64,000 nt of DNA from Blasia pusilla. Lineage: Eukaryota > Marchantiophyta > Marchantiopsida > Blasiales. Positions 1-11,812 of this stretch are shown here, one piece after another. The stretch lies in the NCBI GenBank assembly GCA_050084515.1, contig CM114273.1, positions 22,134,001 through 22,198,000 of the forward strand. Reading direction: 5' to 3'. The position numbers were made by a program, and so were the translations under genes. The stretch's first letter is position 1. Each line of letters opens with the position of its first letter. The notes under the pieces were generated by a model. The model saw only the letters and a program-made list of their open reading frames with translations. It did no database searches and was not told where the DNA came from.

Positions 1-1178
1 ACCACAGTACAGGTTTCGACCTTACCTGACTGGGAACCCCAAACGAAAGACAGCAATTACCAGTGCAGCTGAGGCAATGAATCGAGGCCGACTTTTCAGC
101 GATACTATCGTAGTACTTGTCGTAGCCTAGCGACTATTGATCCCACGCCATTGTCGGTGGCTGCTACTACCATGCTAGAGACTGGGATTGTGGGATGGAT
201 GCAGGCACCGCAAAAGGAGGAAGAGTTGTAATGTAGTGCCTGTCGTAGCTTTGGGACCATAGACCCCTTGCCCAAGTTGGACAGTTCTCGAGATTGGGAT
301 GGGTGGAGAGAGAAAATGAAGAATGTACCATCTGAGATGACGTATGGTGAGAGTGTTGTTCCAAGTGTCAACGGATAAGCTCTCTACAACACTATCTACC
401 TTACCTCACTGGTATCCCCAATACACGTTACTTAGCAGCAGCTTTAGCTTAAGAGACTTTACTAATTAAGTAATACCTGTTGTAATGATTGGACGGTGCT
501 ACGGAATGGGTTGGGTGTGTATAGAGGAATAAGTGGAGAAGGTATCGTACGAGGAACCAGAGGACATGAATATAAGAAAAGGGAACTCATATGATGATCA
601 GAGGGAGAGAGACTACTTATTAAGTAGTGCCTGTCGTAGCCTTGCGACCAAAACCCCGCGCCGTGGTTGGACGGTGGGAGAAAAGAAAGCTTTTGGTCAT
701 TACATAGTGTCTGCCATATCCCTGAGCTCAGTAAATAGTTCATGTCGTACACTTGCGACCATAGACCACAGTGCCCACACTCAGGCATCCATGGTTGGAT
801 GGTGCTCCAATACTCCTTAGTGCATGCCGCAGGCTTGTGACCTTCAGAACCCGTACCTTGGGTTGGGTAAAGGGCGTTACTAGACTCTGGGATAGGTGAG
901 GAACAAAGAAGGGAAGAAACTACCAAGAGAAGGCCAAGACTCTGTGCTTAATGTGAGCGCTGACCATACAGAATGTTGGTAGAAAAAGCCGATACCCGAG
1001 AAACCCTTCAGAACAGTATTTACCTCAACCGATTGGGATCCCCAGTCAGGTGGCAGTGGAGTAGCTTTGGGCAGTACTTTTGGTTACTTAAGCTCATGAA
1101 GATCTCGTGGTATCAGCTTACCAATTTCAGCCGTAGGTTGTTGAGAGAATGACTAAATGAATGAAGTGATCCCATAGC
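1..1178. repeat. Degenerate tandem-repeat region downstream of the ABCA gene
   Basis: No gene is recognised. A motif reading roughly AGTGCCTGTCGTAGCC, TTGCGACCATAGACCC and TGGTTGGACGG recurs with variations near positions 112, 233, 623, 735 and 818, with a weaker copy near 470. A second motif resembling CCTTACCTCACTGG plus ATCCCC recurs near 23, 402 and 1025. The copies are diverged and irregularly spaced, so this is an old tandem or clustered repeat, not a young satellite. Short open frames here follow the repeat and are not supported as genes. The unlocated last exon of the ABCA gene may lie in 950-1178. Confidence 0.5.

Positions 1179-1182
<4 letters not shown>

Positions 1183-1220
<38 letters not shown>
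1183..1220. repeat. GA/CT microsatellite
   Basis: An uninterrupted run of GA dinucleotides. On the minus strand it is a CT tract just after the last identified ABCA exon, where it could serve as an intronic pyrimidine tract. Confidence 0.9.
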
Positions 1221-1222
<2 letters not shown>

Positions 1223-1238
1223 AGGACAGAAGCATTAC

Positions 1239-4200
1239 GTTTATAGTTACGCCGGCATATGGGCCCGAAGCCAACGTCAAAGTTTCGAATCGTCCCTCAG
1301 CCGCTGCACTTTCAAGCTCGGCACGTTTTGAGATGTTGAGAAATACTTCGTCTAGTGTGGTGAGACTGATCTGAATATCTAGTATGTTGAGATTCTGCTT
1401 TCGCTCTTCGAGCAAAGTGAAGAAATCCTGCGCAGAAAATTAGCTTCGTTAGGAGGATGCTTCTGGATGCATGTATCAATCCCACATGCACACAGAACTG
1501 TGCGCTATGAGGTTAAGTAGCATTCCAAGAAGGATTTTATGCAAGCCCAAATAGGAGAAACTGCTCGACTGCAGAAGGGTCAAATTCGAACTTAGCAGCA
1601 ATGTAACTCTTTTTCCTTAATACACGATGGTGTATAGGGAAAAGCACACACCGGCATCTCCTTCTCTTTCTCACGAGGGATAATGAAGGTGATGTATGCC
1701 CTTGTCTCATCGGTAGACACCACGTCCAGTTGCTGATTTGACAGAACAACCGAGCCAACCCAATCGTTACTCAAGGAACCCGAGCAGTCAGAATGGCCAG
1801 AGCAACCAAGCAACACAGACGTAATTGAAGATACACGGAGCAAACTTATCACCGGGTGTACAAAGGAAATCGCAGTCGTAGTTCATGCAGGGCAATAGAG
1901 ATTCTCAACGACAGAGAGAGATTCTTCCTACTTACGTCCTTGAAAAATTCCTTGATCTTCTTCCTATGGAGTTGATCGTCCACTGGAGAGGAGGATGGCT
2001 GCGAAGGGTTGTTCGCTCCGTTGTTGCCCCGAACACTAACATTCACAATGTATCCAGCTCCAAAACGAGTTTTCAGGTGAAGAGAGGTCCCAATACATCG
2101 AAGTCTCCCGCGAGCCATGATTGCAATACGGTCTCCCAGTATGTCAGCTTCCTCCATCGAATGAGTGGTCAGGACAATCGCACGTCCCTTCTTGGACGAC
2201 TCTATGATATCCCATACGTGCCTCCTAGTGACTGGATCCATTCCAGTCGTCTGGGATCACGAAGTACATAAGACAAACATCTCAGAAACAACTCCAATCA
2301 CATTTCCCTGTGAAGCATGTCAGCAAATCAACCAACTACCAGCACAATCTACTGCCCACTGCATAGGCATGGCAACACAGCTCCTGACGAAGGTCCTTGT
2401 GCGAGTACAATTCGTTGACCTACTGCATTCCCTTAATAGCGGATAGGATTACCCTCTTTCAACATGCAAGAGTTGGCGCAAATCTTAGTCCATAGGTCAT
2501 ACCGGTTCATCTAAAAAGACAATTTTTGGATCCCCAAGAAGCGCGATCGCTACACTCAATCGCCTCTTCATACCACCACTGTAACTTCCAGATCTCACGG
2601 CTCCTGCCTCCAAAAGCTTCACTTGTGCTAGGAGCTGTTCTGAGCCCTGTAAAATAGGATTCAATTTTAATACTTCTCTCCAAAATGGGGAGCTATCTTT
2701 CATCACCACCCGTTCGAGACTTTCTCAGCAAGATTATTATTGCACTACCAAAGCCTGCAACACAAACTTAATGATACATCGGAAGGAATCTTACGGAGAA
2801 ATTGTCAGATGGTGATAGTCCCTTTATACTTCCAAAAAGATTAAGATGTTCACGTCCAGATAACGACTCCCACAGTATGTCGAACTGAGAAGAAACGATC
2901 AAACGTAAAATACTGAAGTGCCAAGTACGTTTTCTTGATCATGCTGTCTTTCATTCAGCTCTCTACTAATAAAGCACAACTTGACAAAAAAAAGCCGGGA
3001 AGTACACTAGGTTCTAACCCAATAGTAAACGAAGCATGGGAAGCTAGCATACCTGTGGACAAACACCCATGTAACCACGAATCTTGGCCATACCGCTACT
3101 GCTTCGGATAGAGTCTCCATATATCAGAGCTGCAATTCACCAGAGCACCCATTCAAATCTTATTTGGTCAAGGCTTCGTACGCAAGAGGGTGACACGGGC
3201 AATTCCTGAAATGAATCTTAGGTTTAAAGGAATACTGCAGAGCCCAACCAAAATATTAAAGAACAGACCAATTTGTAGCCGTCCCTGTGGAGACAAATCT
3301 TGACAGGAACAGAGAGGGCATTACCATCACCATCGGTTGTGGGAACTATTCCAGTCAAGCAGTTGATAGTGGTCGTCTTCCCTGCCCCATTAGGCCCAAG
3401 AAGACAGAAAAGCTTGTCCTTTTCTATATTATACCATACATCCTGTAGGTAACAGAAGGGGAAGTGGAAAGTGAGAACCAAGACACTGACGAGATGAACT
3501 TAAGTCCTCCAGGCACATGAACCATTTGGTAACCTCATAAAAATTCAAATCTTGCTCTCTACGTGCAGTTTGTGAAGAAATAACCATAAACATTGCTGGT
3601 TACTGGGCCCATATGAAGATTCATACTCGATGTATACCTTGACAGCATGATATGGTGGGATCTTTTTGCTGCGGCAGCAGCACTTTCGTTCTGTTCTTCC
3701 AGGAAAAGTTTTACGCAATCCTTGAATTCGTACAGCAATCGCAGGATCCTCCACTTTGTTTGATTTCTGGGATTTGACCAGCTCTTCTTCAGCGAGCACA
3801 TCTTCATCATCTATCTGGGTCAAGTCTGGTGCAGGAGGTGCAGATTTTGAACAGCCACAACATGAACTTGCTGGATTGAAGATGAAACCAACAATAAAAT
3901 CAGTTCCTGCCTCCCTACTGAGTATGCTCAGACATTCAAGGAAAATCACAATCTGAAGTGAAGCACAATTTGCAGGAAAGAAAACGGTAAAGCTGCTTGA
4001 CAAATTCACACCTTCAGGACTTGAAGTTCCAAACCAATAGGATGGTTGCAGGAAATATACACAAGATTTGCTAACACCATTTGCATCAGGGAGCACGTTG
4101 TCAAAATACAAGGCTAGGAGGAACCACACGAGAAAGGTTGATGTCAACCATAGATAGATGTCATTCTGTGAAACCGACCAAGGTAAAACCACATAAGTAC

Positions 4201-7200
4201 TCGGGAAAATATCAAACACACAGGCGAAAAAGAATAATAGAAAAAAAGGCAAGTACAAACCTTCTGGGAAATCCACTGGATCCCAGACAAATTAAGAGCC
4301 TTACTTCTAAACTAGTACTTGATATGAAGTTGGATCAAACGTACCATGGTTAGTTGACAATCCGGATCAGCAAAGGAACATCTGTTTCGATTTGCCCACT
4401 GTATTCCCTTGTCCTGCTTTGTAGCTGTTGCATTTCCCAAATATTGGAGGCCGATGGACAGCAAATTGGGAGGAAAAATAGACCAGATATATTGAAACGC
4501 CTTGGAATACTGTTTGTCATATGGAATGCCAAACAAAGTAACCAGCTGTGTATCCCACCACATGAAATTGTTTAGTTCCACTCATTCCTGTAAAAGACAA
4601 CTCAAGGTTGCAGTACTGGAAGTTCTTCGACATGCACTCAGATGTTTGAGACCACACCTGTGTAAGGAATCCCACAATAAAGATGAAGAAACCCACAGAT
4701 GTCGCAGAGGCTGCCTTGCTGATGAAGGTTGAGATCATGAATGCAAAGCCGGTCTGCACATCCACAAGAATTTGAGACATTTACTGTACTGGAGTATATC
4801 AAGCAAACAAACACAATTGAATTCAACTTCATGTACCAGGGGGGACTATAACCTATTCTCAACCACAAAGCATCCTTAGTTATTATTAAAAATCTTCATC
4901 GTGAAGTGGGTGATGGTTATCAATCATTATGCCGCAATAAGACAGTATTTTACCATGTTAAATGAGAAGAGGAAAAACATGAAGAACAGAACTCCAAAGC
5001 CGTTGTGGAGAAAGAAGTCAAACTGGAATATCATTCCAAAGAGCACCAGAAGGATCGACCCCACGAAACCCAGGAACACCTCCCACAGTAGCCAAGTTAA
5101 CCAATAAGCAGAGTCCAGCAAACCCATGGTGGACATAACCTGCGATCAATTATTTGTCCCAGTGAGAAACACAAAGAAGGGTCTCAACAGTTTTGAAACA
5201 ATCTATCTAGTGATGGCACTTTGTTTACCTCAGTTACCTGTAATAGACAGTGCCTTGACCCAGAGACCAACCCGCAACTAGAACATTATGATCAGGGGTA
5301 AGACATATGAAGGTATCCTGTGGATGCTAATAGAAATACAGAAAGCTGTTCTAAGTTGTCAAGGTTCGTAATGAATTAATGCGAAAACATTTGCTACCGC
5401 CATAATTGACAATGGTGTGCTTGGAGACTTTTGGAGGCAGAATACCAGAGCAAAGGTAGAAAGCGACTCCAGACAGAGAGAAACTAACCATACTTTCGAA
5501 TTTATACATGACAAACCACTCTCATTCTCCAGATAGAATTTCTATTCCGGTTTGTAGAGAAAGCGGTGAGAATAAACGCATCCTCACAATTAAATCTTTT
5601 ACAATGCAGATTTACCTGAACAAATACAGACATTTACCTTCTCCGTTCCCCTCTAATCCTTCAAAAGCGGGCAAACAAGACATTCATTGATAAAGAAGAG
5701 ATAGAGTAAGTTACCTGTCGCAACTTGAGCTCCTTCTCACCAACGAGATTGCTCATTTGGATGACAAAGCCAAACATGGCTGCGGCAAGCAGGAAGGAGG
5801 GCCCGACTGTGCCCACAGTAGAGAATGTGTCAATTTTTGGGTGGGCGAACTCCACGAAAGCAACCTTCCAAGACACAGTTGGATCTGTTCAAAAACTCCG
5901 AGTTAGAATTTGTGGCACCTTATCCGCAAACATATCGACAGTCAGTACATAGTGGCAATAACCATTCAATCAATCACAAGCATTTCTTACAACTTGGCAG
6001 TTCTGAACCTAGTTCTTCATTACTAGGCACAATGTAAGACACCTCACTGATTTGGAAACCCAAATCACAGTGTATGTGCTAATCCAAGATCGTTCAAAAG
6101 TCAATTTGTGACGTGTTCACTTGGGATACTTTGAGATCCTACGTTGGCTTCTCAGAGAAAACTTAACACTAACTCTTGCACCATTGTTCAACGCTGAATG
6201 TCGCTTGAATGTCAGGAATATCGCATTCAATTGTGTTGGGAACACCTGTATCCGCTCCCTGATCGGCATATGCCCCATTAGGTTAGGAAAGGGGGAGGAC
6301 AGGGGCACACTGACTGTTTCCTCAAGGCTGAAAATCTAAAACTGTTCAACGGGTGAGATTTAAACATTAGTCATACGAAACCGCGCTCTCCATCCTAGGG
6401 TACTTGCTCCAAGAGCAATTGGGTTCTGACCATAGAACTCGGCTCACCTCCTATGACTAGCCTGGCGATTTCACGCTCAACAGCAGCTTGGACAGGAAGT
6501 TGAAATTTGAAGTCTGTCTTTTCATAAATTCCCCGTTTGATCTTTCGTGTCGAATTGGTCTGAATCCCATACGCAATAACATTGCCTCCTCTGTCTTGGA
6601 AGTGTACCGCAGCAGGACACCGCATGGGGTTCTCAGACAAAAAGACCTCGGTTTCGTCGATACTTGCGAAACCCTTGATCTGATTATGAGCAGAACGATG
6701 GTCAAGTCACAAGTCATCACATCAGCAAACTTGAAGTGGGAATAATATACAATCGTGCCCATCGAACTCAATTTAACGAATGGCATCTGATGAAAGCAAT
6801 TTGAGAAGCTTGGAATCGTCAATCTTACAATGCCATCGAAATTACGAGTTATGACATTGTAGCTACATATGATGCAGCACTGAGGCAGATGTTGAGGACT
6901 CAAAAATGCGTCTCACCCTTCGGTGGACGGTGAGTACTGCATTTCCAACACTAAGGTCACCTGAGCGCAATCGCAGCTGAAAAAGTGCGCAATACCTTTT
7001 CAAGAGGAATTGGGCGGCCAAGATTTCTGCTTGCGATGTTGCTCACAATTTGCTCAATTCGAGGATTGCCCTGCGGACTGTAGAAGAAGTCCCAGCAACC
7101 GACGCCATCGGTTTTAATTTGCCAGGCGTCCTCGCACGGTAGAATAGGAGAGATCAATTCCGGCTGTGGATGAAAAAGGTTTTTGAAGCCCGTCGTGGAC

Positions 7201-7406
7201 CGTTGCTGTGCTTTAATAGCTTGATCGACAGCAAAGATAAGAAAAATGAAGAATAATGATGAAACCAGCTGAAGAAAGGTCGCCCGCTTATTTCGCCAAG
7301 ACAAGAGCAGATTCTTCCACAGTAGAGATTTACTCTGCTGTATGAACAATAGGAACCCGCTTCGCAGCCTGAGTTCCCCTCCAGCCCCGCCCACATTTTT
7401 CCCCAT
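1239..7406 (-). CDS. Half-size ABC transporter, subfamily A (plant ABCA2/ABCA7-like), 15 exons identified
   Basis: Membrane transporter of the plant half-size ABCA group, presumably moving lipids or other hydrophobic substrates (family knowledge; substrate unknown). Exons, 5' to 3': 7406-6996, 6679-6448, 5884-5715, 5139-4954, 4753-4658, 4545-4345, 4165-4012, 3906-3638, 3442-3325, 3129-3053, 2884-2795, 2646-2503, 2250-1936, 1732-1652, and 1427 to 1239 or 1251. All junctions are GT/AG and keep one frame, giving about 910 codons. The start ATG has the context AACCATGG. Exon 1 holds the first membrane segment (after [15 protein letters not shown]) and exons 3-7 the remaining hydrophobic segments. 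Exon 9 carries Walker A ([10 protein letters not shown]), exon 12 the signature (YSGGMKRR) and Walker B (IVFLDEP), exon 13 the H-loop (TTHSMEEAD). Introns are about 100-580 bp. No internal stop is seen. The last about 70 codons expected in the family are not located, so the 3' end is unresolved. Confidence 0.93.
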
Positions 7407-7740
7407 GGTTCCCCTCCACTATCTTTACGTCCGGAGTTGCTGGGGCAGGACGACACACAGAACAGATGTTTCGACGTAGCAATCCCCTATGGCGCTATCT
7501 AGCTAACTTGCTAAAGATCACAATAAGCGACTAAACGGACTAAGGCAAGAGATCAGCAGTCTTGGTTGGCGGCTACTTTACTTCCTCACTCACTTCTTCG
7601 CTCCCTCACACACGCTATCTCGCTCACTAACCGACTCACACAAAACACACACACGAGCGCACACACTAACACTAACACTCACAGAAAGAAAGGGGGAGAA
7701 TTTAGAATTAATCGTTGGGAGTGAAGATGCCACTACATAT
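7407..7740 (-). promoter_or_regulatory. Presumed 5' UTR and promoter region of the ABCA gene
   Basis: This lies immediately upstream of the ABCA start codon. On the plus strand, 7,590-7,690 is a CA/CT-rich stretch of short repeats (CACACACACACGAGC, ACACTAACACTAACACTC), so the minus-strand leader would be GT/GA-rich. No convincing TATA box was identified. The role is inferred from position only. Confidence 0.4.
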
Positions 7741-8600
7741 CATTGTGTCCGGCGAGAGCTGGTACTGCCGATCTGCGTGAAAGAGCGGGGTCATATACAC
7801 TGCGGGTTCCGAGTCGGAGTAGGGCGAGTGAGTACAGGACTCCTACAGGTCCTCCGGAACACAGACAAACATCGACACCCGAAACAGCGCAGAACCGCTT
7901 CGCATTTCATCACATCGCCTTCATTCCTAGCGCACGCATCCCTTCCACCAACCAACCACCTCTGGGGATCCCTCCGTCACCGGAGCCAAGTTTCTCTGCA
8001 CTACCTCCCCCCGCCCTTCCTCCCTCTTCCACTCGAATGCGTGGAATTTCCTCCTCCTTCGCCCTCGCTTCGGGACCGGGATTACCGGCAGACGGTAGTT
8101 TCTCGGCCTCTTTCCCTCCCAGGTCGGCCCCGGGACTGAAACAGTCATGTTTTTCTCATTACTACGCGTTTCACTTCAGTCTACCTTCGCGCAGAAGGAT
8201 GCTCAAGTGCTCGAGCGTTCCCAGCCCGGATCTCCGCCGGCGAACCCTACCGAATCCCGACAGGGAGAAACCCTGCCACTGAGCGTGCTCGCTCAGTCAC
8301 AGAGACAAATGTGGAAAGAAGACGGAAAGTCCCGACGGCGTTCGCAGAGCTCCTCCGCCAGTGGGAGGAGTGCGGGCCACGCCAAGGTCAAGGAGTCAAA
8401 GGACCCAAGTCGGGTCCCAAGGGACGGAAGCGTTGTGTTCCTACGAGGCGGGATCCTACAAGTGTACAAGAACGATTCTCCGTTAGGCGTCTTTATGGAT
8501 CATGGATGGAGCGCTCGCTCAGTGCAGGCCGGAGGAAATTCAATGTAACGGATTTCATAAAGTATCTGAAAAGGTTGTGGGGTCCATGAGCTTCGCGGCC
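7741..8600 (+). other. GC-rich segment with overlapping open frames, no recognised gene
   Basis: Open frames in more than one phase run through this GC-rich block (for example 7,743-8,282 and 8,147-8,548). The translations are rich in Pro, Ser and Arg and match no domain I recognise. It could be the first exon of a gene divergent from the ABCA transporter or merely GC-rich non-coding DNA. Two long overlapping frames in the same block argue that composition, not selection, keeps them open. Confidence 0.2.
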
Positions 8601-9332
8601 CCCGAGCCTAATTGTGCGTCAACGTACGCGTACGATGCATAAAATTAAATAAATAAAATACCGAATCCCGATCCAACGGAGCTTTTTCGATCTCGACGTT
8701 CCTTGCCCACCCTAAACTTTTTTTCCCGGGGCGTATGAGTATGCCTTGCCCCGGCCCTGTCCTGCCCGCTTTGAACGACTTTGGCCCTAGTTGTCTGAGT
8801 CATACACACCCGTTGGCGTGACTACAAAGGTATTAGTAAGCGCCGGTGAGTTTAAATTACCCTCGTACATGCATGGGGTCACTCAAATCACTTCTAGGTA
8901 ATTATCTAAATTTGAAGATTAATGATTTGATTAATCTTCAAATTTTTTGTTTTATTTTCAATTAAAATTTTAATGATATTAATGGTTGAGAGATTATGCG
9001 ATATTATTGATTCATAGGGCAAGCCATAGGTCTTCGAAAATTAAAGACACGCGTATTCTTCAATAATAATACGAACAGCAAGTGTGCGGCCATGAGAAAG
9101 GTGGAAAATATGGAAGGTTGTAGTGTAGATTGGGGAGGTGAATGCAAAAGGAAAATATGAAAAGTGGAAAAAGAGTAGGGATGTTTATGTTTGGAAAAGG
9201 TTTGAAAATGGAGTGCAATTTAATGAACATGTGTGTGGTTGTTGTTAAGAATTTTTCAATGTTGGAAAGAACATGTATTCATTTGTTGAAATAGTAATTG
9301 ATGATTAAAACACCAAATTGCTATAAGAGTAG

Positions 9333-9375
9333 ACTAGTGGGCAGCCCGTGCCATGCACGAGAAGAGACTAATCAT
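9333..9375 (-). mobile_element. Helitron-type 3' terminus (non-autonomous)
   Basis: Read on the minus strand, a GC-rich hairpin (CGTGCATGGCACGGG) is followed after a few bases by the terminal CTAGT, matching the Helitron 3' rule of a hairpin about 10 bp before CTRRT. The base after CTAGT is C and not the usual T. The 5' TC end was not located, so the length is unknown. Confidence 0.55.
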
Positions 9376-9869
9376 GCTGCACACAAAAAAAAATTCTTGC
9401 TACCCAAAGAGAGGGAAACATTTTCCTCCTGCCCGGTCCCCACATATCAAGCAAAGAGGTGTTTGCAAGTCAAGGAGACACTCTCCAATAATAATATAGA
9501 TGAATAAAAAAAGCTTGTAAAAGTGTGGATGGAGAGGAATTTCAGTGAAAGTTTTATTCTTCTGCAGACTTCATATTTGAAAGTGAACAAGAGATGACCT
9601 GCACATAATGGATATCATCCATACATGAGATGTGTAGTGGACAACTATTGTGGTAGTAAAGATAGACAAAAGAAGGAATTTATTCTCGTTGGCATTGTAA
9701 ATACAAGAGTGGAATAATTGGTGTAAAGTGAGCATCAATCTTGAACGATAGCAGACTTGAAGCGAAAGATAAGTTGCAAGAAGCGAAGGGAGTAAGTTGT
9801 TAGAGCATCATATGAAGATAAGCTTGGGAGCTAGGAAAAGATGGAATATAGAGAACTTGCTTAGTAGGG

Positions 9870-9905
9870 ACTAGTATAATACCCGTGCTATGCACAGATG
9901 AAAAT
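9870..9905 (-). mobile_element. Helitron-type 3' terminus (non-autonomous)
   Basis: The minus strand shows a hairpin-forming GTGCATAGCACGGG segment followed by CTAGT. It is the same structural type as the end at 9,333 but with a different spacer. The 5' end was not found. Confidence 0.55.
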
Positions 9906-10984
9906 CACCTATGCACAGCACCCGTTTGTTAATTTGAACTCAACGGCTCTCTTATATTTATGAAACTTGTTACACGTGTCAACAAGGGAAGGCTTAAAAA
10001 AGCCTACGTGTCGACACCAGAGAAGGGGTTCCCCAAACCCTGTCCTCTTTTGATTATATAGATTGTGGGAAAGTGATTGGAAGGATTTGAAAGGCAACTT
10101 ATTCCAAAGAAGTTAAGAAAAAAGCACATCTAGAAATATTGAGAAGCAGTATTTGCAGAAAAGTGAAGAAAAGTGAAGAAGAATATTGCGCAAGTGGAAA
10201 AAAATGGTTATGATGAGCAACAAATACTCGTTGAAAGTGGCGAGTGGAATAGTGGTACTGGATAATAGGGAAATGATCCACAATAGCACTTTACAACAAA
10301 TTAATGAATTATTTGAGACACATATGAAAGTAGCATATTCTTCTTACTACAATTTTTTATGTAGTCTAGTAAGGAAAGTGTATAGTGAAATCTCATGTTT
10401 GAAAATTGAGAATGAAAGTGGCATATTCTTCAAATGTAAGTATGGAGTAGTGAATCTATAAGCCTTGTTTCCAATTGCAATTTTGCATCCCCTTGTAACA
10501 TATATCATTTAGGAAATCTTTGAAATAGCGTGTCACCTCAGCAAGGTTGGCCTTGTATTGAGCAAGGTGAATGTCAGAAGTGGTGTTCTCATGGCAATGG
10601 ACTGAAATTTTCCTCTTGAGATCAGCAACATGTGACCTAAGATTTTCATTATGATCCTACAAGCGGTCTAATTTTCTTATAAGTCTTTGGTAGACTTCAA
10701 GGGTGATTAGTCAAGTCTGTTCTTGATGTGGAATAGATTTTATAGTAGTAGTCAAAAGTAGGCTCCATCGATATTCAACTAGTTGAATAGTGGTCTACAA
10801 CAAGGAAGTCTCGTACGAATATGCCACAACAATATCAAGTGGAAGACATCATGATAAGTGCAAAAAGATGCTAAGTGGTGCATGCGACAACCGACTACTT
10901 AAGCCAAAAGAGGAATTGTGGATTAGCTACCACAACCCAATTCGATGTCAAGGGGGATTCACAAAAATACTTGACATTAGAAGG

Positions 10985-11303
10985 TAATGAAGGTCGCGAC
11001 ACTCACCCCTCTTTATGGTTGCGACTAGGAAACTTGAACCAAATGTGAACCAAGACTTGAGAGGAGTCAAGTCTAGGAAGAGAGGTTGCCAAAGGTGAGA
11101 ACCAAATGTGGAACATGACTAGCGTTTGGGATTTTTATTGTATTTTGGACCATAACTTTTAGTCCCAAGATGTGTTTGAGACAAGTCAGGTCGCGTTGGA
11201 AAGCTTCTGCAAAGCCAATTCCAACACATGAAAAATCGTAACAACCCCAGAGGAAAAGGCTAAGAAAATGCCTAAAAATGACTACGGGAAGTTGGGTTGA
11301 GGA
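10985..11303 (+). repeat. Dispersed repeat, copy 1 (paired with 46,040-46,350)
   Basis: About 320 bp that aligns, with substitutions, to the reverse complement of 46,040-46,350. Shared blocks include CCAAATGTGAACCAAGACTT and GCGTTGGAAAGCTT. No coding capacity is recognised. Ty3-like copy D starts at 11,304, inside the last part of this repeat (GTTGAGGA), so the repeat was there before the insertion. Confidence 0.7.
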
Positions 11304-11812
11304 TGTCACGACTTTTAGGATAGATCGACGAGATCTAGTAGAGCGCTTTCAAAGATATTGGAGGACAGCCTCATGAGGTTGAGGATGACCTGCTAAGGCT
11401 CCGGGTAATATGAGAGAGCAGATTTCCCCTTCATTTTGGCTCATTTGGAGCCATATAGAGAAACTTACTATTTCGAGTAAGTTTCTATTTGGAGTATAGT
11501 TGACTTTACACTTTGCGAAGTGGCCTTTGACCCGCTATAATAGGTCAAGAGCCAAGGAGGTGACCTGTAAGCATAGGTTACCGAAGAGAGAGCTTGGGAG
11601 AGGGAAAGGGGTATACCTCAAGAGAGAGAGCTAGAGAGCTCATTCTCTCTTTGTTGAACCTCTTGGCATGAGGCCGCAAAAATATGGTCCTCCTTGCATT
11701 GTGTGTATAACCCAAGCCTCTCACTAGGAGAGTGGGTTTGGTTTGACATGAGAGAGAGTGCACACCATGGAGAGTTTGGTGTAAGATATTGATGTGAGAT
11801 CTACTTGATTTA
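11304..11812 (+). repeat. Copy D terminal repeat Y (5')
   Basis: Homologous to 33,387-33,904 and 43,399-43,916. It starts TGTC, contains the recognisable GGATAGATC and GAGATCTAGTAGAGC blocks, and ends near GATTTACAAAGAG, where the leader begins. As in copy B, no X repeat follows it. Confidence 0.8.

Larger units (their letters stand above)
8601..10980. other. AT-rich intergenic DNA with non-autonomous Helitron ends
   Basis: No gene is supported. The segment is mostly AT-rich and low in complexity. It contains two Helitron-like 3' termini on the minus strand (listed separately). A short minus-strand stretch at about 10,470-10,680 translates into a charged, coiled-coil-like sequence (containing NLRSHVADLKRKISVH). 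It has no start, one internal stop and no recognised family. Confidence 0.4.

Noticed and set aside
105-880. Possible CRISPR-like array
   Set aside because: Copies are too degenerate, spacing is irregular and the context is eukaryotic.
7743-8548. Protein-coding gene divergent from ABCA
   Set aside because: Open frames overlap in different phases, are compositionally biased and show no domain; kept only as a low-confidence segment.
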